A stretch of DNA of 64,000 nucleotides from Paulinella micropora. Lineage: Eukaryota > Cercozoa > Imbricatea > Euglyphida. The position numbers and the translations under genes are program-made. Shown here in pieces: positions 34,486-46,323 of the stretch (within the stretch, counting starts at the first letter, position 1; each line of letters starts with the position of its first letter). The stretch is taken from NCBI GenBank assembly GCA_009731375.1, contig BJOX01000180.1, positions 140,616 through 204,615 of the forward strand, given 5' to 3'. The notes beneath the pieces were generated by a model. That model searched no databases and had not been told where the DNA came from. It saw nothing but the letters and a program-made list of their open reading frames with translations.

Positions 34486-34845
34486 CTTACTAGAAGTGTT
34501 TGCGTAAGAGGAAGCACATGCAAGCCTACAGACGACTATCAGACGTACATACATATATATTACGCTAGGAAATCTTGATATCTCATACACACGTATGTAT
34601 ATGTGTGTTTGTATGTAAACATTTACAAATGCATATGTCTGATGGGTCAGCTTCGCTTGTATGTATGTATGTATGTATGTATATATGTATTTATGCGAGA
34701 TCGAAACAGGACACACACACACACACACTAACATTTACACAAATACGTATCTTATTACGGTATTGAAGTGATAAAATCAGCCAACTTTTCAGTAAAGTTG
34801 CTCAATAAAAAAAACACCTTGACGATACACAAAATCAAGAGTACA
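34486..34845. other. Unique spacer, no gene seen
   Basis: AT-rich sequence with short GTAT and AC runs. Confidence 0.4.
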
Positions 34846-36290
<1,445 letters not shown>

Positions 36291-36345
36291 AAGGTGTAAG
36301 CTCATTGAGCATGTGTGAATGTATGTATGTATGTATGTATTATTA

Positions 36346-36526
36346 TGTTACCACGCATATCAGTACTTCCTGTGCTCACTAGCTACAGAATTGATTGATT
36401 GATTGATAGATTGATTGATTGATTGATCGATTGATTGATCGATTGATTGGTCGATTGATTGATTGATTGATTGATTGATCGATCGATCGATTGATTGATT
36501 GATTGATTGGATTGATTGATTGATTC

Positions 36527-36613
<87 letters not shown>

Positions 36614-36675
36614 TGATTGATTGATTGATTGATTGATCAATTGATCGATCGATTGATTGATTGATTGATTGATTG

Positions 36676-36712
<37 letters not shown>

Positions 36713-36726
36713 CTTGTGATTGATTA

Positions 36727-36783
<57 letters not shown>

Positions 36784-36882
36784 GTTGATTGATTGATTGA
36801 TTGATTGATTGGATTGATTGATTGGATTGATTGATTGATTGATCGATTGATCGATCGATTGATTGATTGATTGATTGATTGA

Positions 36883-36917
<35 letters not shown>

Positions 36918-36937
36918 TGATTGGTTGATCGATCGAT

Positions 36938-37006
<69 letters not shown>

Positions 37007-37037
37007 CGCTTGATCCATTGATTGCTTGATTGCTTGC

Positions 37038-37070
<33 letters not shown>

Positions 37071-37071
37071 A

Positions 37072-37102
<31 letters not shown>

Positions 37103-37215
37103 ATTGATTGATTGCTTGATTGATTGATTGATTTATTGATTGATCGATTGATTGATTGATTGATTGATTGCTTGCTTGCTTGCTTGATTGCTTGATTGAT
37201 TGATTGATTAATCGC

Positions 37216-37279
<64 letters not shown>

Positions 37280-37320
37280 ATTGATTGATTGATTGATCGA
37301 TTTTGTTATTTGAATATTAA

Positions 37321-37356
<36 letters not shown>

Positions 37357-37430
37357 CATATATATATGTATATATATATGTATTTTATTACCACGCATAT
37401 CAGTACTAGCAGGTTCCTGTACTCACTAGC
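36346..37430. repeat. (GATT)n array bracketed by a direct repeat
   Basis: TTACCACGCATATCAGTACT occurs at about 36349 and 37388, each followed by CCTGT.CTCACTAGC. Between them lie about 900 bases of GATT/GATC tetranucleotides and a short (AT)n block. Confidence 0.8.
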
Positions 37431-37439
37431 CAAAGAAAG

Positions 37440-37591
37440 TGACCTGGCATGTACGTATGTATGTATGTATGTATGTATGTATGTATAGGTTTAGCCACAG
37501 AAAGGGACCTGCCATGTATGTATGTATGCATTTATGTGTGTATGTATGCATGTATGTATGTATGTACGTCTGTACGTATGTATGTAAGTAG

Positions 37592-37633
<42 letters not shown>

Positions 37634-37849
37634 CAGTAAGTCAGTAAGTAAGTAAGTATATATGTATGTATTGATATGTTTAGTTTACCTGTCAACAAAT
37701 GAGCTCTTCGATATGAAAGTAGGTAAGTAAGTAAGTAAGTCAGTAAGTAATTACTAAGTCAGTAAGTCAGTAAGTAAGTAAGTATATATGCATGTATTGA
37801 TATGTTTAGTTTACCTGTCAACAAATGAGCTCTTCGATATGAAAGTAGT

Positions 37850-37899
<50 letters not shown>

Positions 37900-37975
37900 T
37901 ATATGTATGTATTGATATGTTTACCTGTCGACCATGGAGCTCTTCGAGAGTCGGTGTAACCCTGAATGTATGTAT
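37440..37975. repeat. GTAT/AAGT array with ~126-bp minisatellite anchors
   Basis: A unit containing GATATGTTTAGTTTACCTGT and AATGAGCTCTTCGATATGAA occurs at about 37672 and 37798, with a diverged third copy at about 37914. The copies are separated by (AAGT)n. Confidence 0.75.
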
Positions 37976-37985
37976 GTATGTATTA

Positions 37986-38180
37986 CTGTGGACATTCAAA
38001 TCATTCAAACTTTGACCTCATGTTTCTCAATCAATATTTGATGTATGGAAATGCAGCGCACACCGTTGGAAAGCTCTTGTCCTGAGCTTTCAAATGATGG
38101 CTTCAGCACAGTCGTATCACTTCGATTGATGGAGAACGATGAGGTCAAAGTGGGATAGTTTGCCACTTGAATGTCCACAG
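37986..38180. mobile_element. 195-bp MITE with TA target site
   Basis: Terminal inverted repeats CTGTGGACATTCAA (37986-37999) and its complement ending at 38180 are each flanked by TA. Subterminal GACCTCAT/ATGAGGTC also pair. There is no ORF. TA duplication and short inverted termini are the Tc1/mariner signature, so this is a non-autonomous derivative of such a transposon sitting in a GTAT array. Confidence 0.75.
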
Positions 38181-38185
38181 TAATG

Positions 38186-38823
38186 TGTATGTATGTATGT
38201 ATGTATGTATGTATGTATGTATGTATGTATGTATTGTACCAGAAGGAGGCGCGCATTGCCTGCGGTAAGCCTGTTAGCACATATTTATGTATGTGTATAA
38301 AAGAGAGAGAGAGAGAGAGAGAAGGGGGCGGGGGGGGGGGGGGGGGGGGGGGGGGAANNNNNNNNNNNNNNNNNNNNNNNNNNNNNNNNNNNNNNNNNNN
38401 NNNNNNNNNNNNNNNNNNNNNNNNNNNNNNNNNNNNNNNNNNNNNNNNNNNNNNNNNNNNNNNNNNNNNNNNNNNNNNNNNNNNNNNNNNNNNNNNNNNN
38501 NNNNNNNNNNNNNNNNNNNNNNNNNNNNNNNNNNNNNNNNNNNNNNNNNNNNNNNNNNNNNNNNNNNNNNNNNNNNNNNNNNNNNNNNNNNNNNNNNNNN
38601 NNNNNNNNNNNNNNNNNNNNNNNNNNNNNNNNNNNNNNNNNNNNNNNNNNNNNNNNNNNNNNNNNNNNNNNNNNNNNNNNNNNNNNNNNNNNNNNNNNNN
38701 NNNNNNNNNNNNNNNNNNNNNNNNNNNNNNNNNNNNNNNGAGGGGATATATATATATATTATATATATATATACATATATATATTTTTAGAGAGAGAGAG
38801 AGAGAGAGAGCAACCTGAGGATC

Positions 38824-38888
<65 letters not shown>

Positions 38889-38990
38889 GTATAGAGAGAG
38901 AGAGAGAGAGACCTGAGGATCGTTGCGAGAAACTTGAACGTGAATCTAGATAAATGAATGAATGAATAAATGAATGAGAAAGAGAGAGAG

Positions 38991-39045
<55 letters not shown>

Positions 39046-39070
39046 CTTGAATGTGGATCTAAATAATAGA
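38186..39070. repeat. GTAT, GA, G-run, AT and GATA repeats with 382-N gap
   Basis: (GTAT)n to 38235, (GA)n and a G-run into N at 38358-38739, then (AT)n, (GA)n and (GATA)n blocks. Confidence 0.85.
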
Positions 39071-39227
39071 AACAATCATTCATTTATTCATTCATTCATT
39101 GAATGAATGAATGAATTCAATGAATGAAAGAATTCATTCATTCATTCATTCATTCATTCATTCGCTGAATCAGTCAATCAGTCAATAAATCAGTCAGTCA
39201 ATCAATCAATCAATCAATGAATCAATG

Positions 39228-39258
<31 letters not shown>

Positions 39259-39368
39259 AAATCAATCAATCAATCAGTCAATCAATCAATTAATCAATCA
39301 ATCAATATATCAATCAATATATCAATCAATATATCAATCAATATATCAATCAATATATCAATCAATAT

Positions 39369-39401
<33 letters not shown>

Positions 39402-39531
39402 CCAATCAACCAATCAATCAAACAATCAATCAATCAATCAATCAATCAACCAACCAATCAATCAACCAACCAACCAACCAACCAACCAATCAATCAATCA
39501 ATCAATCAATTAATCTACCAATAAATAAATA

Positions 39532-39562
<31 letters not shown>

Positions 39563-39656
39563 GAATCAATCAATCACGGGCAAGCTAGTTCATACATACA
39601 TACATACATACATACATGTACATACATACATACATAGTAGTAGTAGTAGTGATATA

Positions 39657-39701
<45 letters not shown>

Positions 39702-39729
39702 GAGGAGGAGTAGTAGTAGGAGTAGTAGC

Positions 39730-39794
<65 letters not shown>

Positions 39795-39805
39795 TAGAAG
39801 AAGTA

Positions 39806-39854
<49 letters not shown>

Positions 39855-39938
39855 ATACATACATACATACACTCTAGTTCACCTTCTGTTCCTTATAAGC
39901 CAAGTGTTCCATCGCGTCCCTGTATGTATGTATGCATG

Positions 39939-39969
<31 letters not shown>

Positions 39970-39980
39970 TCTATCTATCT
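39071..39980. repeat. ATTC/ATCA, TAG and GTAT microsatellites
   Basis: (CATT)n/(AATG)n to 39160, (ATCA)n with ATAT variants to 39580, CATA to 39636, (TAG)n to 39855, GTAT to 39970. Confidence 0.9.
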
Positions 39981-39984
39981 ACCT

Positions 39985-40050
39985 ACCGTATCAAGCCTAT
40001 CGCCTCGGCCAGGTCGGGACGGTTTGTATGTGTGTATGTACGTATGTATG
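39985..40050. repeat. Single copy of the CCGTATCAAGCC minisatellite unit
   Basis: CCGTATCAAGCCTATCGCCT and the adjoining GGCCAGGTCGGGACGGTTTG match the tandem units at 51839-52440 on the far side of element B. Element B therefore appears to interrupt a formerly continuous array. Confidence 0.7.
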
Positions 40051-40173
40051 TATCCTTACGGCCCACCCACTGATATTTGTGAAATGACGCTTTTAAATTA
40101 ATAAATAAAAATGAGCGCGTGGCAAAACTCTCAAAAATGGGTGGGTTTCGTCTTGAGCTTTCCACAAATGCAT

Positions 40174-40202
40174 CAGTAGTATAGGGTCGCACTTGGGCAC
40201 GG
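40174..40202 (+). repeat. Left terminal motif of element B
   Basis: AGTAGTATAGGGTCGCACTT from 40175, continuing GGGCACG, matches the terminus of element A (16651-16679 on the other strand) with one mismatch. Outside it the two flanks differ, as expected at an insertion boundary. Confidence 0.6.
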
Positions 40203-40563
40203 GTGTTCAGTGCAGTTTCTCTAGAGAAACCACACTAAGAGCCATTATTCATAATTTCCTCTACCTATTCTCTCTAAGTTCAAAACATCGATTTCATTAC
40301 AATCTCTCTTATTACGAATTTCTCTCTGGACTACTTTACACAAAAAGCGAAAAGTTGTCCAACTCCATGACTTAGAAGGTGTGAAATTGTCCTGAGCCAC
40401 TAGGTGTCTGGTGGGGAAGTGTTTTTCCACAAAGAGCCGTTATTTAGTTTTAAGGCTACCTGTTTATGACAAATACAGACAGACAAAAGAAAGAAACGTT
40501 TGAGAAAAACTACTATCTGTAAATAATTGTTATTTAAATAAATAACATAAAGACACATATAGG
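40203..40563 (+). other. Left subterminal non-coding region
   Basis: Contains the perfect palindrome GTTTCTCTAGAGAAAC at 40215-40230. No ORF. The last 20 bases before the ATG (AAAGACACATATAGG) match the leader of the paralogous gene in element A. Confidence 0.5.
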
Positions 40564-41076
40564 ATGACAAACGAAGACAGATTTAGAATGTCCAGAGGTT
40601 GTGTTATGGTAAAGAATAACGAAAAGAGACCAATGGTAAAAGTTCAATGGAGAGAAGGAGGAAAGGTTATATGTAAGAGTTTCTGCATCGGAAAGAAAAA
40701 ATCAAAAGAGCAAGCATTGGAAGAAGCAAAGAAATATCACGAGGAAAATATAATACCTAAATATGAGGAATGGAAAATTAACTACGATAAAGAAACAAGA
40801 ATAATCAAAAAAGAAATGAAAAAAATTTGGAAGCATAAAGATTTTAAGTGCGAATGTGGTGCTGAAATACATAATGGAAACAAAGCGCGACATATGAAGT
40901 CTCAGAAACATATTTCAGCTACAAAAAAAGAAAAACCTCCAGTTCCTCCTAGGCCAAGCAAAGAGTATATGGAGAAAATAAAAAATGAGGAACATATCAA
41001 GGACGATAGGTGTAATATGTGCGGATACATGGAACATAACTGCCACTGCGGTTCCGGGTATGGTAAGTATCGGTAA
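40564..41076 (+). CDS. AP2-like/zinc-finger DNA-binding protein, 170 aa
   Basis: Intact. Residues about 8-60 (NNEKRPMVKVQWREGG, KSFCIGKKK, EQALEEAKKYHEE) have the shape of an AP2-type DNA-binding domain as found attached to phage and viral integrases and homing enzymes. Residues about 97-118 form a CxCGxE...H...H finger, and a CNMC...HNCHCG cluster closes the protein. It is paralogous to 15192-15962, which keeps two fingers. Being the first gene inside the terminal motif in both elements, it could bind the termini or regulate early transcription; that role is inferred. Confidence 0.7.
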   Translation: MTNEDRFRMSRGCVMVKNNEKRPMVKVQWREGGKVICKSFCIGKKKSKEQALEEAKKYHEENIIPKYEEWKINYDKETRIIKKEMKKIWKHKDFKCECGAEIHNGNKARHMKSQKHISATKKEKPPVPPRPSKEYMEKIKNEEHIKDDRCNMCGYMEHNCHCGSGYGKYR

Positions 41077-41132
41077 TCAAAAAGGTTTCTCTGCGGGAAC
41101 CACTGAATTTCTATTTAAAGACAAGGAGGGTC

Positions 41133-41142
41133 CTTATATATA
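41133..41142 (+). promoter_or_regulatory. CTTATATATA box followed by GGACACACACGA
   Basis: The decamer and the following GGACACAC string also occur upstream of the TVpol gene of element 1 (5461-5489, reverse strand). It precedes the PolB reading frames by about 100-260 bases. Confidence 0.5.
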
Positions 41143-41237
41143 GGACACACACGAGGCCACGAGGGGACGACAGATTGAGGCAGACAAATATTTTAATTTT
41201 ATAAAATTATATTTTCCTTGATATACTATTATCAAAC

Positions 41238-44200
41238 ATGTAGACACACACGTATAACGGCAAGGTCTACAGGTTGGATAGATTAAGGGAATATAAGATA
41301 AATTACGAAATCAAGTCTGTCAGGGGTCGGGATGTGCTATATATCAAACCGAAGGTAAGGGGGTATAAATTGATACACCGACCGCCCAAAACTACTTGAA
41401 CCAAGTAAGGAGCGCAGTGTATTTTGAGCACCATGCTATACCAATAGCGCCACCTTTACCTACGATTGAAGAGAAAAAAGAACTTAAAGAAAATTCCAGA
41501 GACTTGTTGAGGTATGGTAATTATGATATCATGAGGGACGACAGCAAGGAACACGAACTAGGAATAAATGAAAGCCGACATGTGGTAAGGATTAACGGTA
41601 ACTTCCGATCATTTAAGATGCGCGACGTAATAAGATTTATTGAGATTATATTGAACGACTTTGTAAAACGACAATCGGCCGCAGATAAGGTTAGCCTAGG
41701 TATTGAGTTTGTGGATTACTATGGAAAAGTATCAACAGGCTTACACAAAGTTAATCAAATCTCGGTTGAAAAAGTTTTAGAAAGATTGTCAGCAATATTT
41801 CAAAGCAACGAAAGTCTTTACATGGACGAGAACGGAATAAACTTTGATAAATTAAAATTTGTGTTGAAATCTGTTAAAATGCCGACGGGTGTGACAAGGC
41901 TACAGGTTTTGAACAAATTGGATATCTACAGAAAGAAAGGAGTAATATGTATTACCAACAGCGATAACTTATGCTTAGCACGAGCAATCGTTGTAGTCAA
42001 AGCAAAAATTGAAAAACATACAAAATTCAAGGCAATACTAACGGGAATAAGAAAGATACATCAGGAAATGGCCGAGGCTATACACGATGAAGCGAAAGTC
42101 ATTAAGGATGTGTGCGGGATACCAGAAATTAATACATTTGCTAATCACATTAAATACAATATGGTTATTGTTGAATTCCCTGGCAAAATCATTTATAAAA
42201 CAGAACTACTTGATGCGAACGGCGAACGGCTGTCTAACCTTTATATTCTAAAGACTGAAGGACATTACGATGCCATAACTAACATGAAGTCTATGCTAGG
42301 AAAGGAAAACTTCTGCGAGTTGTGTCTAAGGGGATACCAAAAAAGACACGCCTGTGACGCAAAATGTAATATCTGTGAAACCAACGGATGTAAGGGAATA
42401 AATGACAAGAGCAAGTGGAAAGAATGTGAGCAGTGTAATAGAAAGTTTCCAAACACTGAATGCTTTAATAACCACAGGACGACAAACTGCGATGTAAAAG
42501 CGAAATGTAAATCGTGCGGGTTTAATTACAGAAAGAAGGATGAGCACAAATGCGGATATGCGAAATGCCGAAAATTGTAAACTAGTGAAACCGCTTGAGC
42601 ACCAATGTGAAATAGTCCAAAAAGAAATTTTACCGCCGTCAGAGCAATACATATTCTTTGACTTTGAAGCGACACAGGACACAGGCGAACACATTGTTAA
42701 TCATGCTGAAAGCCAGTATTACGATGCGAAGGAACCGCCAGTAATTCACAAGAACATTCAAGATTTCTGTAATTGGGCTTTTGACACTAAACACAGCGGA
42801 TTTACATTTATCGCACACAATGCACGCGGTTATGATTGTCAGTTTATTCTTAAGTGGCTAGTTGATAATGGACAAATTCCATTTGTAATTTATGAGGGCG
42901 GAAAGATTATGATGATGACACTTTATAGACAGCCTAAGTTTTCTTACGATGCCATTGTCAGACTTTCCAAAGACATTCGGGCTTACGGAACTTAAGAAAG
43001 GGTTCTTCCCGCACTTCGTCAATACGGCGAAAAATAGAGACTATGTTGGTGTAATGCCTCATAAGAAACATTACGGCTACGACACGATGCGAGGAGATAA
43101 ACGAAAGGAATTTCTTGAATGGTATGGTGAACAAGTGAAAGCACATAACAGGTTTGATATGGCAAAGGAAATCGCTGAGTATTGTCATTCAGATGTTGAC
43201 GTACTGAGAAAGGGCTGTATAGATTTTAGAAATCAGTTTCTAAAGTTTGGTAGTGACCCTTTTCAATATACAACTATCGCGAGTTGTGTTATGGCGTTGT
43301 ATCGTGCTAAGTTTATGCCAGAGAATTCAATTGCGATATTGAAAGCGGAAAAACAAAACAGGATGACTTCTAAGGCTTGTGTAGAATGGCTAGCACAGAA
43401 GCAGGTTAGACAAAACCGATATTAAACACGCATTCAACGGAGGTGAAAAAATGTTTCAACTTGGACAATCTCGTGTGTATGTAGATGGATGGGACGAGAA
43501 AAACAAAACCGCTTATGAGTTTTACGGGTGTCATTGGCACGGATGTGATAAGTGTTGGAATAGAAATGCTCTGAATGTGAAGAAGAATAAGACAATGGGT
43601 GAACTATACAAGGAAACAATGAGAAGAGAAAAACAACTTAACGAACAAGCGAAAGTAATAAGTATCTGGGAGTGTGAATGGAGCCTGATGAAAACCAGTG
43701 AAAGACTGGCAGAGGATACAAACGAACGAATTACGGAACAAGAAGGACTAAACCCACGACATGCAATGTTTGGAGGTAGAGTGAATTCTCTGAAATTATA
43801 TTGGAAATCACAACATGATAATGAGTATGCGAAATACATTGACATATGCTCACTTTATCCAACCGTCATGTATTGCGACCTTTATCCAAGCGGACACCAT
43901 ATAATTATTAGACCTAACAACGAGGAAGAAAGAAAAAATATGAAAACAAAATTATAAACAGAGAATATTTCGGAGTGGCTAAGGTTAAGATGCTACCTCC
44001 GAGAGGCTTACTACACCCGGTCTTACCGAAGGCGGATAGAGGTAAGATGATGTATTACTTATGCGATAAGTGCGGAATGACTGAGCAACACGGAGAATGT
44101 AAGCACACAGATAAAGAAAGAGCAATAACGGGCACATGGGCAACTCCCGAAATTTACAAGGCCTTAGACAAAGGGTATAAGTTAATAAAAGTATATGAAG

Positions 44201-45257
44201 TATGGCACTGGAAAGAACAAAGCAGTAGCCTATTCAAAGAATACATAAAGACATTCTTGAAAGTAAAACAAGAGTCCAGCGGATACCCCGCGGGATGTAA
44301 TACGGAAGCAGAAAAACAAAATTACNNNNNNNNNNCGTAATACGGAAGCAGAAAAACAAAGTTACATAAACAGCATGGAAGTTAAAATGGGTGTAAAGAT
44401 GGATGAAATCAAAATATTAAAAAACGAAGGACGGCGAGCAGTTGCTAAGTTGTGCTTGAACTCTTTATGATGCAAGTTTGGACAAAAACAAAATAAAACA
44501 CAGAACAAATGATAAAGGATAAAGAAAATACAAACTATTGAACGATAAATCAGTGGATAATATAAATATTAACATAATTAACGACCAAATTATAGAAGCC
44601 AGTTATGACTTAAAACAGGACGCGGTGAGCGACCCGATTAAAACAAATATTGTAGTTGCTTTATTTACTACATGCCACGCGAGAATGAGACTTTACAGTA
44701 TGATGGACATATTAGGCAATAGGATATTGTATCATGACACTGACAGCGTAATATATACGACAAACAAAGAAATTAATCAGGCAGATGTAGAGACAGGCGA
44801 TTTACTGGGAGATTGGACTGATGAATTAAAAGGAGCGAAAATAAAAACCTTTGTGGGAGGCGGGCCGAAGTGTTATGGATACTTATTAGATAATGGTAAA
44901 GCCAGTATGAAAGTAAAAGGATTTAGTATGAACTATGAAACTAAAAAAGCATTGAATTTACCAAATATGTTAAGTGTAATAAGTTGCGGGCTAGGTATTA
45001 CGAACACTGAATTATTTGAGAATGGTAAAAATGAACTGGCTGAATTGTTGGAGACTGATGAAGAATTACGGATTGCTAAGCGAATTGAGAAGTCTGGAAA
45101 AGTAGTTATAATAGAAAACAACAAGATAGCACGAGACAAACAAAAGAAAAAAATAACAAACGAATACTTAGAAAAGATATTTAGTTTTACATATACGAAG
45201 AGACAAGTTATTGGAATTGTAGAGAATGCGATTGAAACTAGACCTTTTGGATATTAA
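41238..45257 (+). pseudogene. Protein-primed family B DNA polymerase, multiply broken
   Basis: Replicative polymerase of Polintons. Segments in order: a leader frame from an ATG followed at once by TAG (41238-41397); an N-terminal domain (41396-42580) with an ITNSDNLCLARAI block and a cysteine-rich zinc region; 3'-5' exonuclease motifs FFDFEAT, FIAHNARGYDCQF and CHSDVDVL; polymerase motif A DICSLYP near 43845; motif B around KLCLNSL at about 44450, cut by an in-frame TGA; motif C YHDTDS near 44733 and a later KVKGFSM block. Frame changes occur near 42570, 42970, 43425 and 43960, with the TGA at about 44468. A 10-N gap at 44326-44335 duplicates about 28 flanking bases, so that break is artificial. 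As assembled it cannot encode a functional enzyme. Confidence 0.85.
44326..44335. other. 10-N gap with duplicated flanks
   Basis: GTAATACGGAAGCAGAAAAA occurs on both sides of the N run. The contigs overlap rather than being separated. Confidence 0.85.
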
Positions 45258-45306
45258 AAAAATAAAATATTAAATAATTAATTTTTTCCGTAAAATTTTT
45301 TACCAG

Positions 45307-45318
45307 TCTATATATAGA
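45307..45318 (+). promoter_or_regulatory. TCTATATATAGA palindromic TATA-like box
   Basis: Lies three bases before an ATG at 45322 and resembles the CTTATATATA boxes elsewhere in elements 1 and B. Confidence 0.35.
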
Positions 45319-45321
45319 CCG

Positions 45322-45620
45322 ATGACCACCCTCACCAGACTATGTGAAAAATTTGGAAAACTTTCAATTGAGAAGAATAAGGAATTCTTTTCAGTAAGAG
45401 ATGTTCACAGATAATTGATGAGGAAATTAAGGCAATTGAAAAAAGTAGAGAAGGAAAGCCAACCGATGTTTTTCCGTTTGGTAAGTATCGCGGGAAGAAG
45501 GTTTCAGATATTGCTACCATTGACAAACCATATCTTGAATTGATTATGAAACAGCCGTAGTTTGATAAATTTACAGACATTAAAAGTGAAGTAAAAAATA
45601 TTTATAATGATATTTTATTC
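45322..45620 (+). pseudogene. DUF3820 / exonuclease-X C-terminal-like fragment
   Basis: Starts at ATG 45322 but shifts frame after about 30 codons. The second frame reads FPFGKYRGKKVSDIA, then DKPYLELI, an in-frame TAG, and FTDIKSEVKNI. The PFGKYKGK...D..YL pattern is typical of the small domain (DUF3820-like) found at the C-terminus of exonuclease X-type proteins and alone in many viruses. Probably a nucleic-acid-associated accessory protein; now broken. Confidence 0.5.
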
Positions 45621-45689
45621 ACCCGCTACGCGGTTTCATAAAACATCGTTTTTTCTTTTAATTATTTTTTCTTAAAATTTTTTCCGATG

Positions 45690-45738
45690 TTTTAGAATAA
45701 GCGAGAGTGTGTAGCACGAAGCGCAATTCTAAAATATC
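45690..45738 (+). promoter_or_regulatory. Hairpin cassette abutting an ATG (copy 1)
   Basis: TTTTAGAAT (45690-45698) pairs with ATTCTAAAA (45726-45734); then ATATC and the ATG at 45739. The inner part AGCACGAAGCGCA is shared almost exactly with the cassette before the penton-like gene (48572-48670, opposite strand). Confidence 0.65.
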
Positions 45739-46035
45739 ATGACTGACCTGAACACCAAACAGGACTACTTGAATGAAATTGAAAAATGGAACATTGACAG
45801 CGAAATTAAAAAGCCCACTATTAAATGGACTAAACCTGACATTGTTTCTTTCTATGAACAATACAAGCCGAGGGACGACAACGTTAAAGTAGTTATTCCA
45901 TTGGATGCAACATTAGAAAAAATGATGGAGGAACCAAGCACACCTTTGAAGGAAACAGATCTTGTTGTGAGTGAGACAGGTATCACTGAAATAAAGGCGA
46001 ATGTTGGTGAAGAGATAGCGAATGCTATAGACGAA
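45739..46035 (+). pseudogene. Truncated DYLxxIEKW-family gene, cut at TTAGGG seam
   Basis: N-terminal 99 codons (MTDLNTKQDYLNEIEKW) are homologous to the first part of the intact 226-aa protein at 2218-2898, including DIVSFYEQY and SETGITEIKANVGEE. Right after this block the reading frame runs into GGGTTAGGG repeats and then antisense sequence of another gene, so the C-terminal domain is lost. Function unknown. It shows that TVpol-type and PolB-type elements in this genome carry the same gene. Confidence 0.7.
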
Positions 46036-46054
46036 GGGTTAGGGTTAGGGTTAG
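46036..46054. repeat. Short interstitial TTAGGG repeat at gene-gene junction
   Basis: GGGTTAGGGTTAGGGTTAG: three telomere-type hexamers exactly between two truncated convergent genes. Confidence 0.8.
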
Positions 46055-46254
46055 CACCTGTTTTAGTCCATACCCTTGTATTAATAGTGTATGGAAAAGA
46101 TTTCCTGAACAACTGGAGTTAATTGTCCAACTAGTGTTTCTCCAAAAGAAGTTTTCATATTATCAGTTTTAATACCACCATCATATCCTACTCTGACATT
46201 TATAAAATCTCCGTCTTGATTTTGCGCGATTAAATTTCTCTGGTGTGTAGTCAT
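46055..46254 (-). pseudogene. Truncated structural/fibre-type protein
   Basis: ATG is the complement of 46252-46254. The N-terminus reads MTTHQRNLIAQNQDG, then a MKTSFGETLVGQLTPVVQ segment. A frameshift near 46100 is followed by an SFPYTINTRVW segment that reaches the telomere-type seam, where the gene stops. The FGE-x-x-x-x-x-LTPVVQ then FPYxINT pattern is one I associate with the N-termini of viral structural or fibre proteins; no database check was possible. It lies downstream of the MCP on the same strand. Confidence 0.45.
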
Positions 46255-46323
46255 TGTTTGTATATTATATAAAAAATAATTTTTCTGTTTTCTGTTTTAT
46301 TTTTTTGTTTTGGCTGATTGTGT

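Noticed and set aside
36382-37310. CRISPR-like array
   Set aside because: Units are 4 bp, without unique spacers of constant length; plain microsatellite.
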